Position numbers and translations under genes: made by a program
Notes under the pieces: model-generated
Seen by the model: only the letters and a program-made list of their open reading frames with translations
The model's database searches: none
What the model was told of the DNA's origin: nothing
Shown here: positions 26,801 to 35,746 of the stretch, piece by piece
How positions within the stretch are numbered: position 1 is the first letter of the stretch
Layout of the letters: each line of letters opens with the position of its first letter
Assembly (NCBI GenBank): GCA_013112545.1
Contig: JABFGJ010000014.1
Location: forward strand, 1 to 64,000
Source: Bacteroidota bacterium
Lineage (GTDB): Bacteria; Bacteroidota; Bacteroidia; Flavobacteriales_E; Vicingaceae
DNA length: 64,000 nt
Direction: 5' to 3'

Positions 26801-28987
26801 AGGATCAGCTTCAAAACTATTTGCCCCAAAACTGGTATTGGTTTGCCATGTAGCTAAATTAGCTTGATTAGAAGTAAAATATCCATAATCTTCGCTACCA
26901 GAACCACTACCACCTAAAAATACATTGTTGTAATTCACACTCATCGAAGTACTTGTATTGTTTAAGTAGATTCCATGCTTGGCTCCACTACCTGTTCTAT
27001 TAATCGATATAATATTATTAATGAATGAAGAATTAGAAGAAGCAGAAGATTGATAAAAACCTCTTATTGTACCTCCGGTAGAATTATTATCGTCCAATAC
27101 TATGGTGTTATTTAAATAGTTTGCACCATCTGCACCTAAATCATATACTGCGTAAACGGTACCATTGCTGTTAATGTCATAAACTAAGTTATTGGTAAAG
27201 TAATTTTCATTACCAGCTGTTGCATCAGAACTAACATATATCGCGTAAACGGCACCTGTTAATGAAGTAGCAGCTCCATGAGAATTGTGAATTCTATTCG
27301 CATTAACTCTCAAGTTTTTATTTCCAGTAGTAGCATATAGAGCATACATTGTAGAAACCGTCGTTTTAGTAGGTCTTGAAATGTCATTCCCATCAACAAC
27401 TAAACTATCTTGATAAGCAAAATAAATAGAATAATAATATACATCTTCAATAATGTTGTTTACAATTCTATTGCCTTTGGGTTCACTACCACTTGTTCCA
27501 TAAGCGGTAACCCCATAATAACCACCAACAATGGTATTGTTTTCAATACTAATATGATTCACCTGAGATGAAGTTGTTGGAGACGAAGTTGAACCAGTAA
27601 GAGCTACTCCAGTAAAAAACGAAGAAGTTGCTTGTGCACCAACATCAATTCTTGAGTTTTTATATGTAATGTATTCTGAAGTTCCAGTAATCACTACACC
27701 ATAACCATAAGTACCAGAACCACCATTTACATTTAAACTATCAATGGTCATATATGTCATGCCGTCAATAGTAACTGCTCCTCTCTCAGATGAATTTGTG
27801 GATCCATATTGTATGGTATTTCCACCTCCATTGATGGTAAGGGTGTTTGTTGAACTTGTACCACTAATTCCTCTAAATATAACTTGCTCGTTATAAGGAC
27901 CAGAATTCGGTGCTACATTAACAGTTATAGGTCCACATATTCCATCTGATACTAAATCATTAATAAAAGATTGAAAAGAAGTGTAAGTAGTAGCAGAAGC
28001 AGTACCGTTAGCATCTATCGTATAAACACCAGATTTAGCAGGACTTAACGATAAACTTAAAGTATCATTAGTAAGATCCCCATCAACACCTCCGTTTGGT
28101 GCTGTAGTGTACATCATTACTGAATTAGAACCAGCAGCAATCAACTGAGAACCAAAGGTTATAGTCGTTGATGCTCCAGGATATATAGAACCTGCATAAG
28201 TTACAGAATCAACTAAACTTCCATTATAGGCAAAATAACTTTTAAAGCTTGTCACCGTGTCAGTTCCCATATTTGTAACATCCAAAGCAAAAGGATAAGA
28301 ACCTGCACAGGCAGGAATTGAAGGAGAAGACAAAGCTGTTGCTTCTAAATCTAAGCCTGAAATCGCTGAAATTGAAAAATCATCCAATGCCATATCACTT
28401 CCAAACCCAGTTCCAGAGATACCTCTAACCCTAATTTGCACAGAATCCTTTCCTACATAATTAGGATCAAATACTGAAATGGATTGCAATTGCCATACAT
28501 CAAGATTATCTGTCCAAGAAGGAATAAAATCCATTTGCCAAGCACCATTACCCTGACGTATATCAAAGTGCATAGTTCCCATGTCGGCACCATACATATG
28601 ATACCAAAAGTCAACTTTAACACCTGCCAAAGTTGACCAATTCATGTACGTACTTTCTAAATTCGTCGTTTTAGAATAGCAACCACTTGTTTCTATGTAA
28701 AGGTAATAACCAGCAGAAGTCCCTGGATTATGATCCGCTCCGCTATTAGCAGTAGGACCAGTGTTACTTGAACCGGTTCCACCTTTATCTGGGGACCAAT
28801 CTGAATCGTCGCCTGTACCGTTTGAAAACACGGTGCTTGCTAAATTAATTGTTGTACTCTGTGCGCAGGATGTCGAACCTTGCGACTCTGACTCAAAATC
28901 TTCTGTCAATGGAAGTGTCGCTGTTTGCGAGAATCCTATTGTTGAAGTAAGAACGAGTGCAGCTAGAAGCTTGTATCTCTTTTTCAT
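20864..28987 (-). CDS. Giant secreted T9SS protein with three parallel beta-helix modules
   Basis: A 2707-aa protein with signal peptide MKKRYKLLAALVLTSTIGFSQ and a C-terminal type A T9SS sorting domain (about 2626-2707: FNVSPNPSTGLFKLSF.. ending GNNSRIEKLIIK). It should therefore cross the outer membrane and be attached to the surface or released. The order is: a jelly-roll/MAM-like domain (about 20-205), a CARDB-like domain, beta-helix 1 (about 319-776), a CARDB-like domain, beta-helix 2 (about 896-1330), a fibronectin III-like domain (about 1333-1420), a second jelly roll, beta-helix 3 (about 1712-2166), and Ig-like domains (CVGDTATLKA..). Each beta-helix begins with a xTIDxxxxAS..F segment and CGPxTxxVAP. 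Helices 1 and 3 are far more alike than either is to 2. It is likely an adhesin or polysaccharide-binding surface protein; no catalytic motif was recognised. Confidence 0.88.
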   Translation of the reverse strand: MKKRYKLLAALVLTSTIGFSQTATLPLTEDFESESQGSTSCAQSTTINLASTVFSNGTGDDSDWSPDKGGTGSSNTGPTANSGADHNPGTSAGYYLYIETSGCYSKTTNLESTYMNWSTLAGVKVDFWYHMYGADMGTMHFDIRQGNGAWQMDFIPSWTDNLDVWQLQSISVFDPNYVGKDSVQIRVRGISGTGFGSDMALDDFSISAISGLDLEATALSSPSIPACAGSYPFALDVTNMGTDTVTSFKSYFAYNGSLVDSVTYAGSIYPGASTTITFGSQLIAAGSNSVMMYTTAPNGGVDGDLTNDTLSLSLSPAKSGVYTIDANGTASATTYTSFQSFINDLVSDGICGPITVNVAPNSGPYNEQVIFRGISGTSSTNTLTINGGGNTIQYGSTNSSERGAVTIDGMTYMTIDSLNVNGGSGTYGYGVVITGTSEYITYKNSRIDVGAQATSSFFTGVALTGSTSSPTTSSQVNHISIENNTIVGGYYGVTAYGTSGSEPKGNRIVNNIIEDVYYYSIYFAYQDSLVVDGNDISRPTKTTVSTMYALYATTGNKNLRVNANRIHNSHGAATSLTGAVYAIYVSSDATAGNENYFTNNLVYDINSNGTVYAVYDLGADGANYLNNTIVLDDNNSTGGTIRGFYQSSASSNSSFINNIISINRTGSGAKHGIYLNNTSTSMSVNYNNVFLGGSGSGSEDYGYFTSNQANLATWQTNTSFGANSFEADPMFTNPAAANYQAGNGILNDVAMSSPFVTTDITGAVRSANPDIGAYEFTPPADNAGVTAMVTPSLPICPGTYTPEVVITNLGANNLTSVKLFWSFNGVLDSLTHTATIAPSNSDTVSTSSITFNGTTAYDLVFYTKRPNGTTDSDPSNDTLSLIGLRTGLSGTYTIDPGMAASGSNFISFATATAAIGTYGLCGPITFNVAPGTYTTPVTIESINGASATNTITFDGGDSSATVITHNAGTQYGTVIFDGASYITFKNFGIVSTGASNAVGVMFVNAEHVTVSNCDISVVTTTTSTVMPVTYSGATNSTTSAGANHYNTLANNRLDGGYYGLRMYGNSSDYGRYNQVLNNVMSNIYYYGLYTYYQDSTVISGNTIDVTAASNIQADGIYSLYTFNADFIGNTISAPDYGLYLTQLTTTGPSKTKKTRFINNMVHSTGDFGFYLYGVDSVDFLHNTVVAEGTSPAVYINTSTSSSYDPIDNYDIRNNIMYSLTSEAIEFLNSTDTIADKFDNNIFYTGGSVLVKVGTTTYADLLAYQTANPIMNAASLEGDPGFLSTTDFHVVGALANDAGDNSVGITTDIDGETRPALGSTTVDIGADEFTPPQCLPVTNASFVNPSLDSVTIFWDGVGTSYQYELLLAGNAQGSGSFHLVNSDSVRIGGLTASTQYEYWVREICGRGDTSFWVGPIKFGTAIGVPYFQDFENFANSNSGPNLDEGWTTVNASPSWQTEDASGANENSVGTGPFYDNTNFGTVGGMYVYLETSSSAGTSDLISPPVYIDPSYTNVLFEFAYHMYGVAMGTLEVLVDTNGVQTSLWSLTGQQQTAGSDPWVTVPLNLVGYQGKSVQLIFRGTRGSNYESDMSIDDVRLSVVAPLNAGVLEVQSPQLPICPGTITPVVGVKNFGTDTINSVDVIFVANGVHDTTSYVGQILPGDTASVTLSPTTVSNGVLYDLMFYTDMPNNMADAVPGDDTLSFHGLRTGLTGAFTIDPNIVASATNWQTFNAFAADISNYGLCGPVTVDVAPGTYNEQVEFKEITGASAINTMTINGHGANLNYASTNSNERSVLTFNKASYIILDSLNINASAGTYGHGIQNFGGAHHITIQNCTVDVGAQNTSSFFAGIVNSGSKSSATTSGGNMHHITIDNCRIIGGYYGITSYGNTANSDQHNFVITNNTIEDVYYAGVYMLYTDTALIEGNDVSRPTKTSVTTMYGYFISTGTQNAIFNANTVHNTHGAASSKTGAVYAFYVAADATVGNENYITNNIIYDINSDGTVYAIYDLGADGAQYINNTISLDHVASTGGLTRGFYQSSASTNSSFVNNIISISRGGSGVKHGIYLGLATTSMNIDYNNVYLNSAGTGATSYGFSGSDQATLANWQANTSFGANSYDVDPKYNNLPAFNLTPSSGLINSVGLPNAMVTTDYYGVTRAAIPDLGAIEFNPPLSNNLGFASLTAPIVSVDSCYGVTENVIVKLINAGGLPLDFSIDNATITMNVTGAITQTLTVNLNNNNANGGSPLAIGTVVEINMGTINMTSPGFYNFKGIITMTTDTFPQNDTLNNTQVLLPVTGGILSGTDTICVGDTATLKASAYQGTLQWQVLNGSTWTDIAGQTSARIDVFPATNTSYRVMACGTGLSDTITVVPLIVNTPTVNSSNAIVQCGSAGTDTLIASGSPGASYSWYDANVGGNLIHSGDTLMFTGTPGGVNSPSVDTFYVSASTGAKLDTLTAVPFLGGNSCGGGNMFDLMAKKNMDIIGMAVNTTLSAGTAVPVNVYITNGTYSGKQLNSSAWTLVATGTGTSMGQGSPTEIVLSNTITLAANTLTGVFVNFSASYTNITAGTLYSSPDLDLYSGDGLCGLFTGSNPGRAFNGRLYFGGGCESARSMAIAEVNCVVGIDKVETISSFNVSPNPSTGLFKLSFATMQNEKLNMNVRDVAGKVVYKDMLHVNGNFTKELDFSNFAKGVYFLQIQSGNNSRIEKLIIK

Positions 28988-29076
28988 AAAGAATTATAAT
29001 TGGTTAGTAAATAAATTTATTAATTGAGGCCTAAAATTAGACCTTTTATGTTAAGAAAACTAAAAAAAAGGCACAA

Positions 29077-29108
29077 AAAAAAAGTGAAACGAAAGTTTCA
29101 CTTTTTTT
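29077..29108 (-). terminator. Rho-independent terminator of the 2158-aa T9SS gene
   Basis: A 14-bp stem, AAAAAAAGTGAAAC (29077-29090) with GTTTCACTTTTTTT (29095-29108), and a GAAA loop. It continues into T-rich sequence on the minus strand, 16 bp after the stop codon of the upstream gene. Confidence 0.85.
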
Positions 29109-29124
29109 AAAATTAATTAAGTAC

Positions 29125-32100
29125 TTAATTTTTAATTAGTTTCTTGACTATAATTTCATCTTCTGTTCGAATTTTAACAAGATAAATACCTTCAGAAAGC
29201 CCTGTCAAATCAATTTCATAATTCGAATTAGAAATGGCTAAGTTTCTTTTTGACCAAACTCGTTTTCCTTCCATCGATTGTATTTGAATATCTGCGTTTA
29301 TGACAGAATTTCCAGAAAACTTAATATTCACTCGTTCATTAGTTGGATTAGGATACAATTCAAATTGTTTTGCCAATATGGGTTCTTCTATTCCAACAAA
29401 ACAACTATCAGAAATTGTAACATTAATTTCAGGTGAAATGGTTACGCATCCAAAATTACTCGTTACAGTTACCTTATACTTATATGTACTGTCTTTTTCA
29501 AGTTTTAATGGATTTATACCAATTGTTTGTAATTTGCTAGAATCTTTATATCCATTAGGGCCCCACATTCTCCATAAATAATCATAACCAAAACCAGCTC
29601 CTGCGTTTAAGACTCTATTGGTGTCTTGGCAAAGGGTATCTTTAATCGCTCCTAATTCAACTATTGGGTAAGGATTCACCACTGCATAAACAGCACTACG
29701 TCCTAAGCTAGTACAACTATCAATTACGCCTTCTAGCCAGAAAGTATCTGTAACACTGAAATTATCAGTATGCGTAAAAGGTGCATTAGTTGTAACTTTA
29801 AAAGGAGTGTCATCTGTTTCATTGTGATACCAATTTACTGCTTTCAAGTTATATACTGGCGCAGCATAAGCCTCAACAGTCATAGGGCCTCCTCCACATA
29901 TAGTATCATGTATTGGGTCTGGGATTTTAACAACCGTCACATTTACTAAAACAGAATCGGAAACAACATCGGATCCACATATTCTAACTCTATACATTGC
30001 TGTAGTATCTGGTTGAACTGTGTAATTGGCAGCATCAGAACCAAAGCCAAATTCAGGTAACCAATATGAAGTTCCCCCAGGGCCATAATACTTTCTTTCC
30101 CATTTAGGCGCTCCAAAGAAATTTGATGCGGTTAATTTCACAATAGTACCGTTACAAATAGAATTATTGTCAACTACAACGTTTCCACCTGCAATTTGAG
30201 TTGTTATGTTTTTACTTAGGTCATCATTATTGCTAACAGAATCTCTAGGAGAGGACGTGTGAACATTAAAAGTATAAGTTGCCCCAACATCACTCATATC
30301 AAAAGTTGAACTTCCGCTTGCAGAATTATTTACCCAAACAACTAAAGAAGAATCACTTGGAAATGGTGTTTTTGTACCCCCTACAAGATTGAAAAATATA
30401 TTTGTATTAATGTTTCTAAACATTGTAGCGTGTTGTACACCATTTTTTAAGATATCTACAGTAACCAATACACTATCAAATGTAAAATCTAAAGCATTTG
30501 CTCCATAATTTAACAATTTAACATGAACACTTTGAGTGTCTGAATAACAACTGAAATTATTATCTCCTGGAAGAACTAATTCAGTAGGCCCAACATCGTA
30601 TTTCGATAAATCATATAAAAATAAATCATCAATGGCCATGTTGCTTGCCGTTCCGTCTCCACGAACACTTCTAAATCGAAATTTAGCATATTGACCAGCA
30701 AAAGCCTGTAAATCTATAGATGCTTTTTTCCAAGGACTTGCATTGTTAATTTGTTGTTCTCCGAAAATAGTATCAACTGGCACCCATCCTTTATCTGCAT
30801 TTATGTCAACATAAAGTTCGCCCATATCTGCACCAAACATATGATACCAATAGCGAAGAGATGGCTTGTTCAATTGCGACATGTCGAAACAAGGCGTTTC
30901 AAGAATAGCAACTTCTCCAGCTTTTCCAACTGCCGAATTTGTAACAAAATACCTTCCCTGATTATTTCCTCTAGTGTGGTCTTTAGCTGGCCCAGTAGAA
31001 CCTGCTCTATCCATTCCGCACTTAATTCTCCATTGATAGGTTTTATTTTCTCGTTTAAACCCATTGTTATAAATAGGACCTGCCGCATTACAAGGAATAG
31101 TTTCAAATCCATCTATATGTGGAAATTGAATTGGAGCCCTATGTATTACTTTATAATCTGTTATTTTATTATCAACAAGATCTAAATCTCCATTCAATAT
31201 CAGTTCAGCTGTAATGTTATACTCTTTGTAATATGACATATTCACAGGAATAGGAACATTATATGTGTATAATTTTCCAGGAGCCCATGCTGGTGGAGTT
31301 GCTCCAGGATAAGCCCAAACTGTAGAATCTATTAATAAACCACTGTTTGCACCTCCAATGTTTGAAGTATCAATTTTTATTCGAACTTGTAATGAATCAA
31401 TATTATTACTTCCGAGATTCTTCATTCGAACACGAATTGTTTCGGCAGTAGAATAAAAACATTGCTCTTGAATTGGGCGTAGAATACGCTCCATCTGTGC
31501 TTGATTAGGCGGAGGTGGAACCATACAGATATCATCAAGTGAATATGTAGCACCTGTTCTATAAGCTCTAAATCTCACATTTACAAAGTTTCCTGTATAA
31601 TTCGCCAAGCTAATTCTTTTTAACTTCCAAGGTGAACTTGAATTTTGCTGTGGCTGACCTTTAATCGAATCAATTCTGTTTTGCCACAAATTACCATCAA
31701 AAAGATCAATATACATCGTGTTATTTTGAGCCGACCCACCATATACATGATACCAGAATTCAAGGTTGGCAACTGCTACTGTAGTTAAATCAAAACAAGG
31801 AGAAGTATATATTGCGATATTCCCTGGGTCTCCATTTGTTGGATTTACAGTCATATACCTTGTTGGACCTGTTGGGGTGTGGTCGTTAGTTGGACCAGGT
31901 GAGACATTGGAAGTATATTCCCAAGAAAATGCACCTTGATTTGTAAACCAATTGTTAGAAAATTTTCCACCCAACAAGTCTTCACCGGCATCTCCAATGT
32001 TATTTGTTAGGTTACTATAGTCTTCACAGCTTGGAAATAAAATTGTTTCATTTATTACAGTTTGAAATAAAGTATCGTTGTTTTTATTAGAATCTCCAGG

Positions 32101-35100
32101 TAAATCAGCCCAAATCTTAAAATTATAGCGACCTGGCGCAGACATATTTACACGATTAAGATTCATACAATAAGTAAAAGGAGCACCTGGTAGAATTGAA
32201 ATAGCAGATTTAGATTCAAAAACAGGAGCACTGCCATTAACACTATAGCCAACTGTAAGGCTTGTAATGCTCTGAGTTCCAAAATTCTCTACAACAACAC
32301 AAATCAATTCATTTGGTGTTAAATCACATCCAGATTCAGGAGAGATTAATGAGTCCATTTTAGCATCTTGTGGTAATGGCTCGTAAATCAATATATCATC
32401 AATAGCCATGTCACCTTCAAAACCATTTCCTCTTATTGCTCTAAACCTAATTGATATTTCCTGACCTACAAATTGACCTAAAGAAACTGTTCTTTCTTTC
32501 CAAGGGTCAGTAGGGCTAGTATGGGTTTCACCAGGTATAAAATTAATGTTGTTAATCCAGTTTCCAGAGCCATTTTGAACATCTACAAAAAGATTTCCCA
32601 TTTGCGAACCATATTTATGGTACCAGAAATTTAAAATTGCCCCATTAACATTGGTTAAATTAATACAAGGTAAAATTAACTCAGCCGGCCCTCCTGAATT
32701 CGATGCTTCGGTGTAAACATACATACCGTTTCCAGTTGTGTGATCTCCTGCAGGACCTGTATTTAATGAACTTGTAGAGCTTCCAGATCCTCCAGAACAG
32801 GTCCCTGATTGGACTTGCCAACCATAACCAGTGCTAGAAGTAACATACCAGCCTCCTGTATATACATCCCCAGTTGCAGTACCGCTACAACTTCCGTCGG
32901 TAAACGAATCAAAATTATCTGAAAAACTTAATGTTTTTGTTTGGTTGGTAACAAACTCAATTAAGGTATCGTTCCCGTAATTGGAATCACCTGCTAAACT
33001 TGTCCAAGTTTTAACTTTATAAGTTCTATTTGGAATTGATAAATCCGCTGTACCAACAAAATTATGATTAGCATTACCACCCAATGGTAAGGCAACGGCT
33101 AATGTTTCTGATACAACAGGTCTATTATCTATTTGAAAGTTAACTTGAACTGAATTTGCAGAAATTGGTGAGGTTCCAAAATTTCCTACCTTTATACTAA
33201 CTGGAGTTGTAGTTGATAAACCACATGCATTTCCAGGGGCGTTTAAGTTTAGCAATTCAGCATCTTGAGGTAGCGGTTCATAAACAATAACATCATCAAT
33301 TGCCATATCTCCTGCACAGCAACCTTGACTTATAGCTCTAAATCTTACTTTAATACGTTTCCCTGCGTATGCAGATAAACTTATATTTACTTGCGTATAT
33401 GGGCTTGTCCCCCCTGTTTGAGGCTTAGCTGAAATGGTTGAAACAGCGTTCGTCCATGAGACACCATCATATATATCTACAAATAAACTTCCCATTTGAG
33501 TTCCATAACGATGATACCAAAAGATTAAATTTGCTCCCTGAACTGCACCTAAATCCAAACATGGAGACTCTAGTGTTGCAACGTCTCCCGTTGAACCCGA
33601 AGATGCTTCTGTGTACATAAAATACCCAGTCCCTGAGGTATGATCAGCATCAGGTCCAGTTGATGAAGATCTATTTTGTGTTCCTTCCCCAACTCTCCAT
33701 GTATATGAGTTTGAATTATTTGAATTTCTAGTCCACCCACCACTAATCGCATCGTTTGTGTTAGAAAATGTAGTACCAACAGTAAATCCATCAAAGTCTT
33801 CATTAAAAGGTGTTAACTTGATAGTGCTTAATGTATTCACCACCGTTTGACTAAGAATACTATCATTAACATTAAATACATCATTTGCAGCTGTACCCCA
33901 TACATCTACATTATAATTTTTAATTGCACTAAAATTATAAGGAGTGGTAAACGTAAAAAGTTTAGTTGTATTAGGGGCAATAGTAGTTGTAAAGGTTTCG
34001 GTAACAGCAGCACCATTATCAACACGGAATCCTATTACTGGGTTTACAATAGGATTTGCTCCTTTGTTTTCTACTTCAACTATTATATTTTCGATTCCAA
34101 ACCCGCAAAGTGGTTGCCCTGCAGCAGAAGGAAAAACTAAGTTCCGCAAACTTAAATCATTTGCTTGTGGTTCTCTTAAAGAAATATTATCGATACCTAC
34201 ACCTTCTAAATTGGTTGAACCATCTGAACTAAAAACAAAACGCAATTTCACTTGAGATTGGCCAGCTAGTCCAGTAAGTATATTTTCTACAGCAACCCAA
34301 GTATTTTTAACCCCTTGCCAAGTTTTTGTAGCTGTACTATTATACCAGTTTGTAGGATTTCCTGCTGCTAAAACCTTAGTCCAAGTAAGTCCATTATCTA
34401 TAGAAGATTCCATCCAAAAGCGATCATAAGGAGCCTCTGTTTGGTGTATGAATGCAAAGTTTAAAATTGGGTCTCCAATTAATGTAGAGAAATTATAACA
34501 AGGAGAAGTTAAATAAGAAAGCTCTGAATTGTTGTAAGGCCCAGTTAAGTTAGTCACAAAAGCTTTCTGTCCACTATAAGCGCTATTAATGATACCGTTG
34601 TTTGGTGTGCCGTGTTGCCAAGAAGCATTTGTACCAGAAACAGTCCATCCACCATTGCTTGCTTCAAAATCTTGAAAATAAGGCGTAGTATATAATTGCT
34701 CGTTTTCTACTATTCTTAACGCTGTATCATTTGAATGATTTCCGTCTGCAGCATAAATAGTATAAGCTCTTATATTATAAACACCTACTGTAGAAAGGTT
34801 AGCATTAGTTGTAAAGGTATAAACCAAAGAATCACCTCCTGCAATTGTTGCAGAAATGTTTTCAGAAACTGGTGTACCGTTATTTAAGGTATAGGCCACA
34901 TTAAAATTAGTAGCTGGTAAGGAACCGATGTTTTTAATAACAGCGGTTATCGTCTCAGAATTTGTAAGACCACAACCTGAAAAAGGACTTGTTAATCTTG
35001 AAACTTGAAGATCGTTTGCTAAAGGGGAAGAGATTTTAATATTATCTAAAGCAGCATACCAACCCCAATCGTTACCGTCGAAATATCTAAATCTAACTTT

Positions 35101-35601
35101 GCACGCTGCATTGGCATAAGCCCCAATATTAATAGAAGCGTGTGGAAAACCAGAAACACATGCCCCAAGATAGTTTCCGCAATTATCAACTACTACAGAA
35201 TAAACTAAATGCCAAGAAGTGCCATCAAATACTTCTACAATTAAGCTATCATTTGCTGGCCCATATTGTCTAAAGTTAAAATCAAATTCTAAATTGGTAA
35301 CGAGTGCGCCTGCATTGTTGAAAGCAGGAGTAACTAATTCCGCAAAGTCATTTGTTGAACTTCCCAAGTGTTTACTATCGTCAAAATAGGCCATTGCCGT
35401 GCCATCAATATTGTTATTTCCAGCATGATCAACCGAGCCATCTAGACCAAATTCCCAAACATGTGTACCAGTTACGGCATTGTTTGACCAACCGACTGGC
35501 AGGGCTGCACCATTAAAATTCTCATTCACATACACCGTTTGGGCGTAGGTAGAAAGGGCAAAAGACGTAATAAGGGATATAAACAGTAGTACTTTTTTCA
35601 T
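29125..35601 (-). CDS. Large secreted T9SS protein with six jelly-roll domains
   Basis: About 2158 aa from the ATG at 35601 (MKKVLLFISLITSFALSTYAQ, a clean signal peptide). A start 8 codons earlier adds MNFFMQST and is less likely. Six jelly-roll/MAM-like domains can be counted, each opening with a FxxxF or DFExxxGGW-type strand and closing with xxIDDxxxYxP. They are separated by CARDB-like domains with the recurring pattern CGLT..V.N.G. Ig-like segments follow, and a type A T9SS sorting domain starts near residue 2080 (FELYPNPTNERVNIKF) and ends IIVKKLIKN. No enzyme motif is visible, so an adhesive or binding role on the cell surface is inferred. The first five jelly rolls match, in order, the five of the protein at 42835-47196. 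Confidence 0.88.
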   Translation of the reverse strand: MKKVLLFISLITSFALSTYAQTVYVNENFNGAALPVGWSNNAVTGTHVWEFGLDGSVDHAGNNNIDGTAMAYFDDSKHLGSSTNDFAELVTPAFNNAGALVTNLEFDFNFRQYGPANDSLIVEVFDGTSWHLVYSVVVDNCGNYLGACVSGFPHASINIGAYANAACKVRFRYFDGNDWGWYAALDNIKISSPLANDLQVSRLTSPFSGCGLTNSETITAVIKNIGSLPATNFNVAYTLNNGTPVSENISATIAGGDSLVYTFTTNANLSTVGVYNIRAYTIYAADGNHSNDTALRIVENEQLYTTPYFQDFEASNGGWTVSGTNASWQHGTPNNGIINSAYSGQKAFVTNLTGPYNNSELSYLTSPCYNFSTLIGDPILNFAFIHQTEAPYDRFWMESSIDNGLTWTKVLAAGNPTNWYNSTATKTWQGVKNTWVAVENILTGLAGQSQVKLRFVFSSDGSTNLEGVGIDNISLREPQANDLSLRNLVFPSAAGQPLCGFGIENIIVEVENKGANPIVNPVIGFRVDNGAAVTETFTTTIAPNTTKLFTFTTPYNFSAIKNYNVDVWGTAANDVFNVNDSILSQTVVNTLSTIKLTPFNEDFDGFTVGTTFSNTNDAISGGWTRNSNNSNSYTWRVGEGTQNRSSSTGPDADHTSGTGYFMYTEASSGSTGDVATLESPCLDLGAVQGANLIFWYHRYGTQMGSLFVDIYDGVSWTNAVSTISAKPQTGGTSPYTQVNISLSAYAGKRIKVRFRAISQGCCAGDMAIDDVIVYEPLPQDAELLNLNAPGNACGLSTTTPVSIKVGNFGTSPISANSVQVNFQIDNRPVVSETLAVALPLGGNANHNFVGTADLSIPNRTYKVKTWTSLAGDSNYGNDTLIEFVTNQTKTLSFSDNFDSFTDGSCSGTATGDVYTGGWYVTSSTGYGWQVQSGTCSGGSGSSTSSLNTGPAGDHTTGNGMYVYTEASNSGGPAELILPCINLTNVNGAILNFWYHKYGSQMGNLFVDVQNGSGNWINNINFIPGETHTSPTDPWKERTVSLGQFVGQEISIRFRAIRGNGFEGDMAIDDILIYEPLPQDAKMDSLISPESGCDLTPNELICVVVENFGTQSITSLTVGYSVNGSAPVFESKSAISILPGAPFTYCMNLNRVNMSAPGRYNFKIWADLPGDSNKNNDTLFQTVINETILFPSCEDYSNLTNNIGDAGEDLLGGKFSNNWFTNQGAFSWEYTSNVSPGPTNDHTPTGPTRYMTVNPTNGDPGNIAIYTSPCFDLTTVAVANLEFWYHVYGGSAQNNTMYIDLFDGNLWQNRIDSIKGQPQQNSSSPWKLKRISLANYTGNFVNVRFRAYRTGATYSLDDICMVPPPPNQAQMERILRPIQEQCFYSTAETIRVRMKNLGSNNIDSLQVRIKIDTSNIGGANSGLLIDSTVWAYPGATPPAWAPGKLYTYNVPIPVNMSYYKEYNITAELILNGDLDLVDNKITDYKVIHRAPIQFPHIDGFETIPCNAAGPIYNNGFKRENKTYQWRIKCGMDRAGSTGPAKDHTRGNNQGRYFVTNSAVGKAGEVAILETPCFDMSQLNKPSLRYWYHMFGADMGELYVDINADKGWVPVDTIFGEQQINNASPWKKASIDLQAFAGQYAKFRFRSVRGDGTASNMAIDDLFLYDLSKYDVGPTELVLPGDNNFSCYSDTQSVHVKLLNYGANALDFTFDSVLVTVDILKNGVQHATMFRNINTNIFFNLVGGTKTPFPSDSSLVVWVNNSASGSSTFDMSDVGATYTFNVHTSSPRDSVSNNDDLSKNITTQIAGGNVVVDNNSICNGTIVKLTASNFFGAPKWERKYYGPGGTSYWLPEFGFGSDAANYTVQPDTTAMYRVRICGSDVVSDSVLVNVTVVKIPDPIHDTICGGGPMTVEAYAAPVYNLKAVNWYHNETDDTPFKVTTNAPFTHTDNFSVTDTFWLEGVIDSCTSLGRSAVYAVVNPYPIVELGAIKDTLCQDTNRVLNAGAGFGYDYLWRMWGPNGYKDSSKLQTIGINPLKLEKDSTYKYKVTVTSNFGCVTISPEINVTISDSCFVGIEEPILAKQFELYPNPTNERVNIKFSGNSVINADIQIQSMEGKRVWSKRNLAISNSNYEIDLTGLSEGIYLVKIRTEDEIIVKKLIKN

Positions 35602-35701
35602 AGTAGATTGCATAAAAAAATTCAAGTTCGAAAGTTAATAAATTTTAACTTTATAATTCGCTCTTTTCTTGACGTAATAAAAAGAGAAAAAGTTGCAAAT
35701 A

Positions 35702-35730
35702 AAAAATGCACCTATAAAAAGTGCATTTTT
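35702..35730 (-). terminator. Rho-independent terminator of trxB
   Basis: A 10-bp stem, AAAAATGCAC (35702-35711) with GTGCATTTTT (35721-35730), a nine-base loop, and T-rich sequence following on the minus strand. It lies 16 bp after the trxB stop. Confidence 0.8.
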
Positions 35731-35746
35731 AAAAAAGATATGCTCG

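Noticed and set aside
21027-34255. Many plus-strand ORFs of 60-144 codons across the giant T9SS genes
   Set aside because: They are shadows of the repetitive coding strand, lacking start context and any recognised domain.
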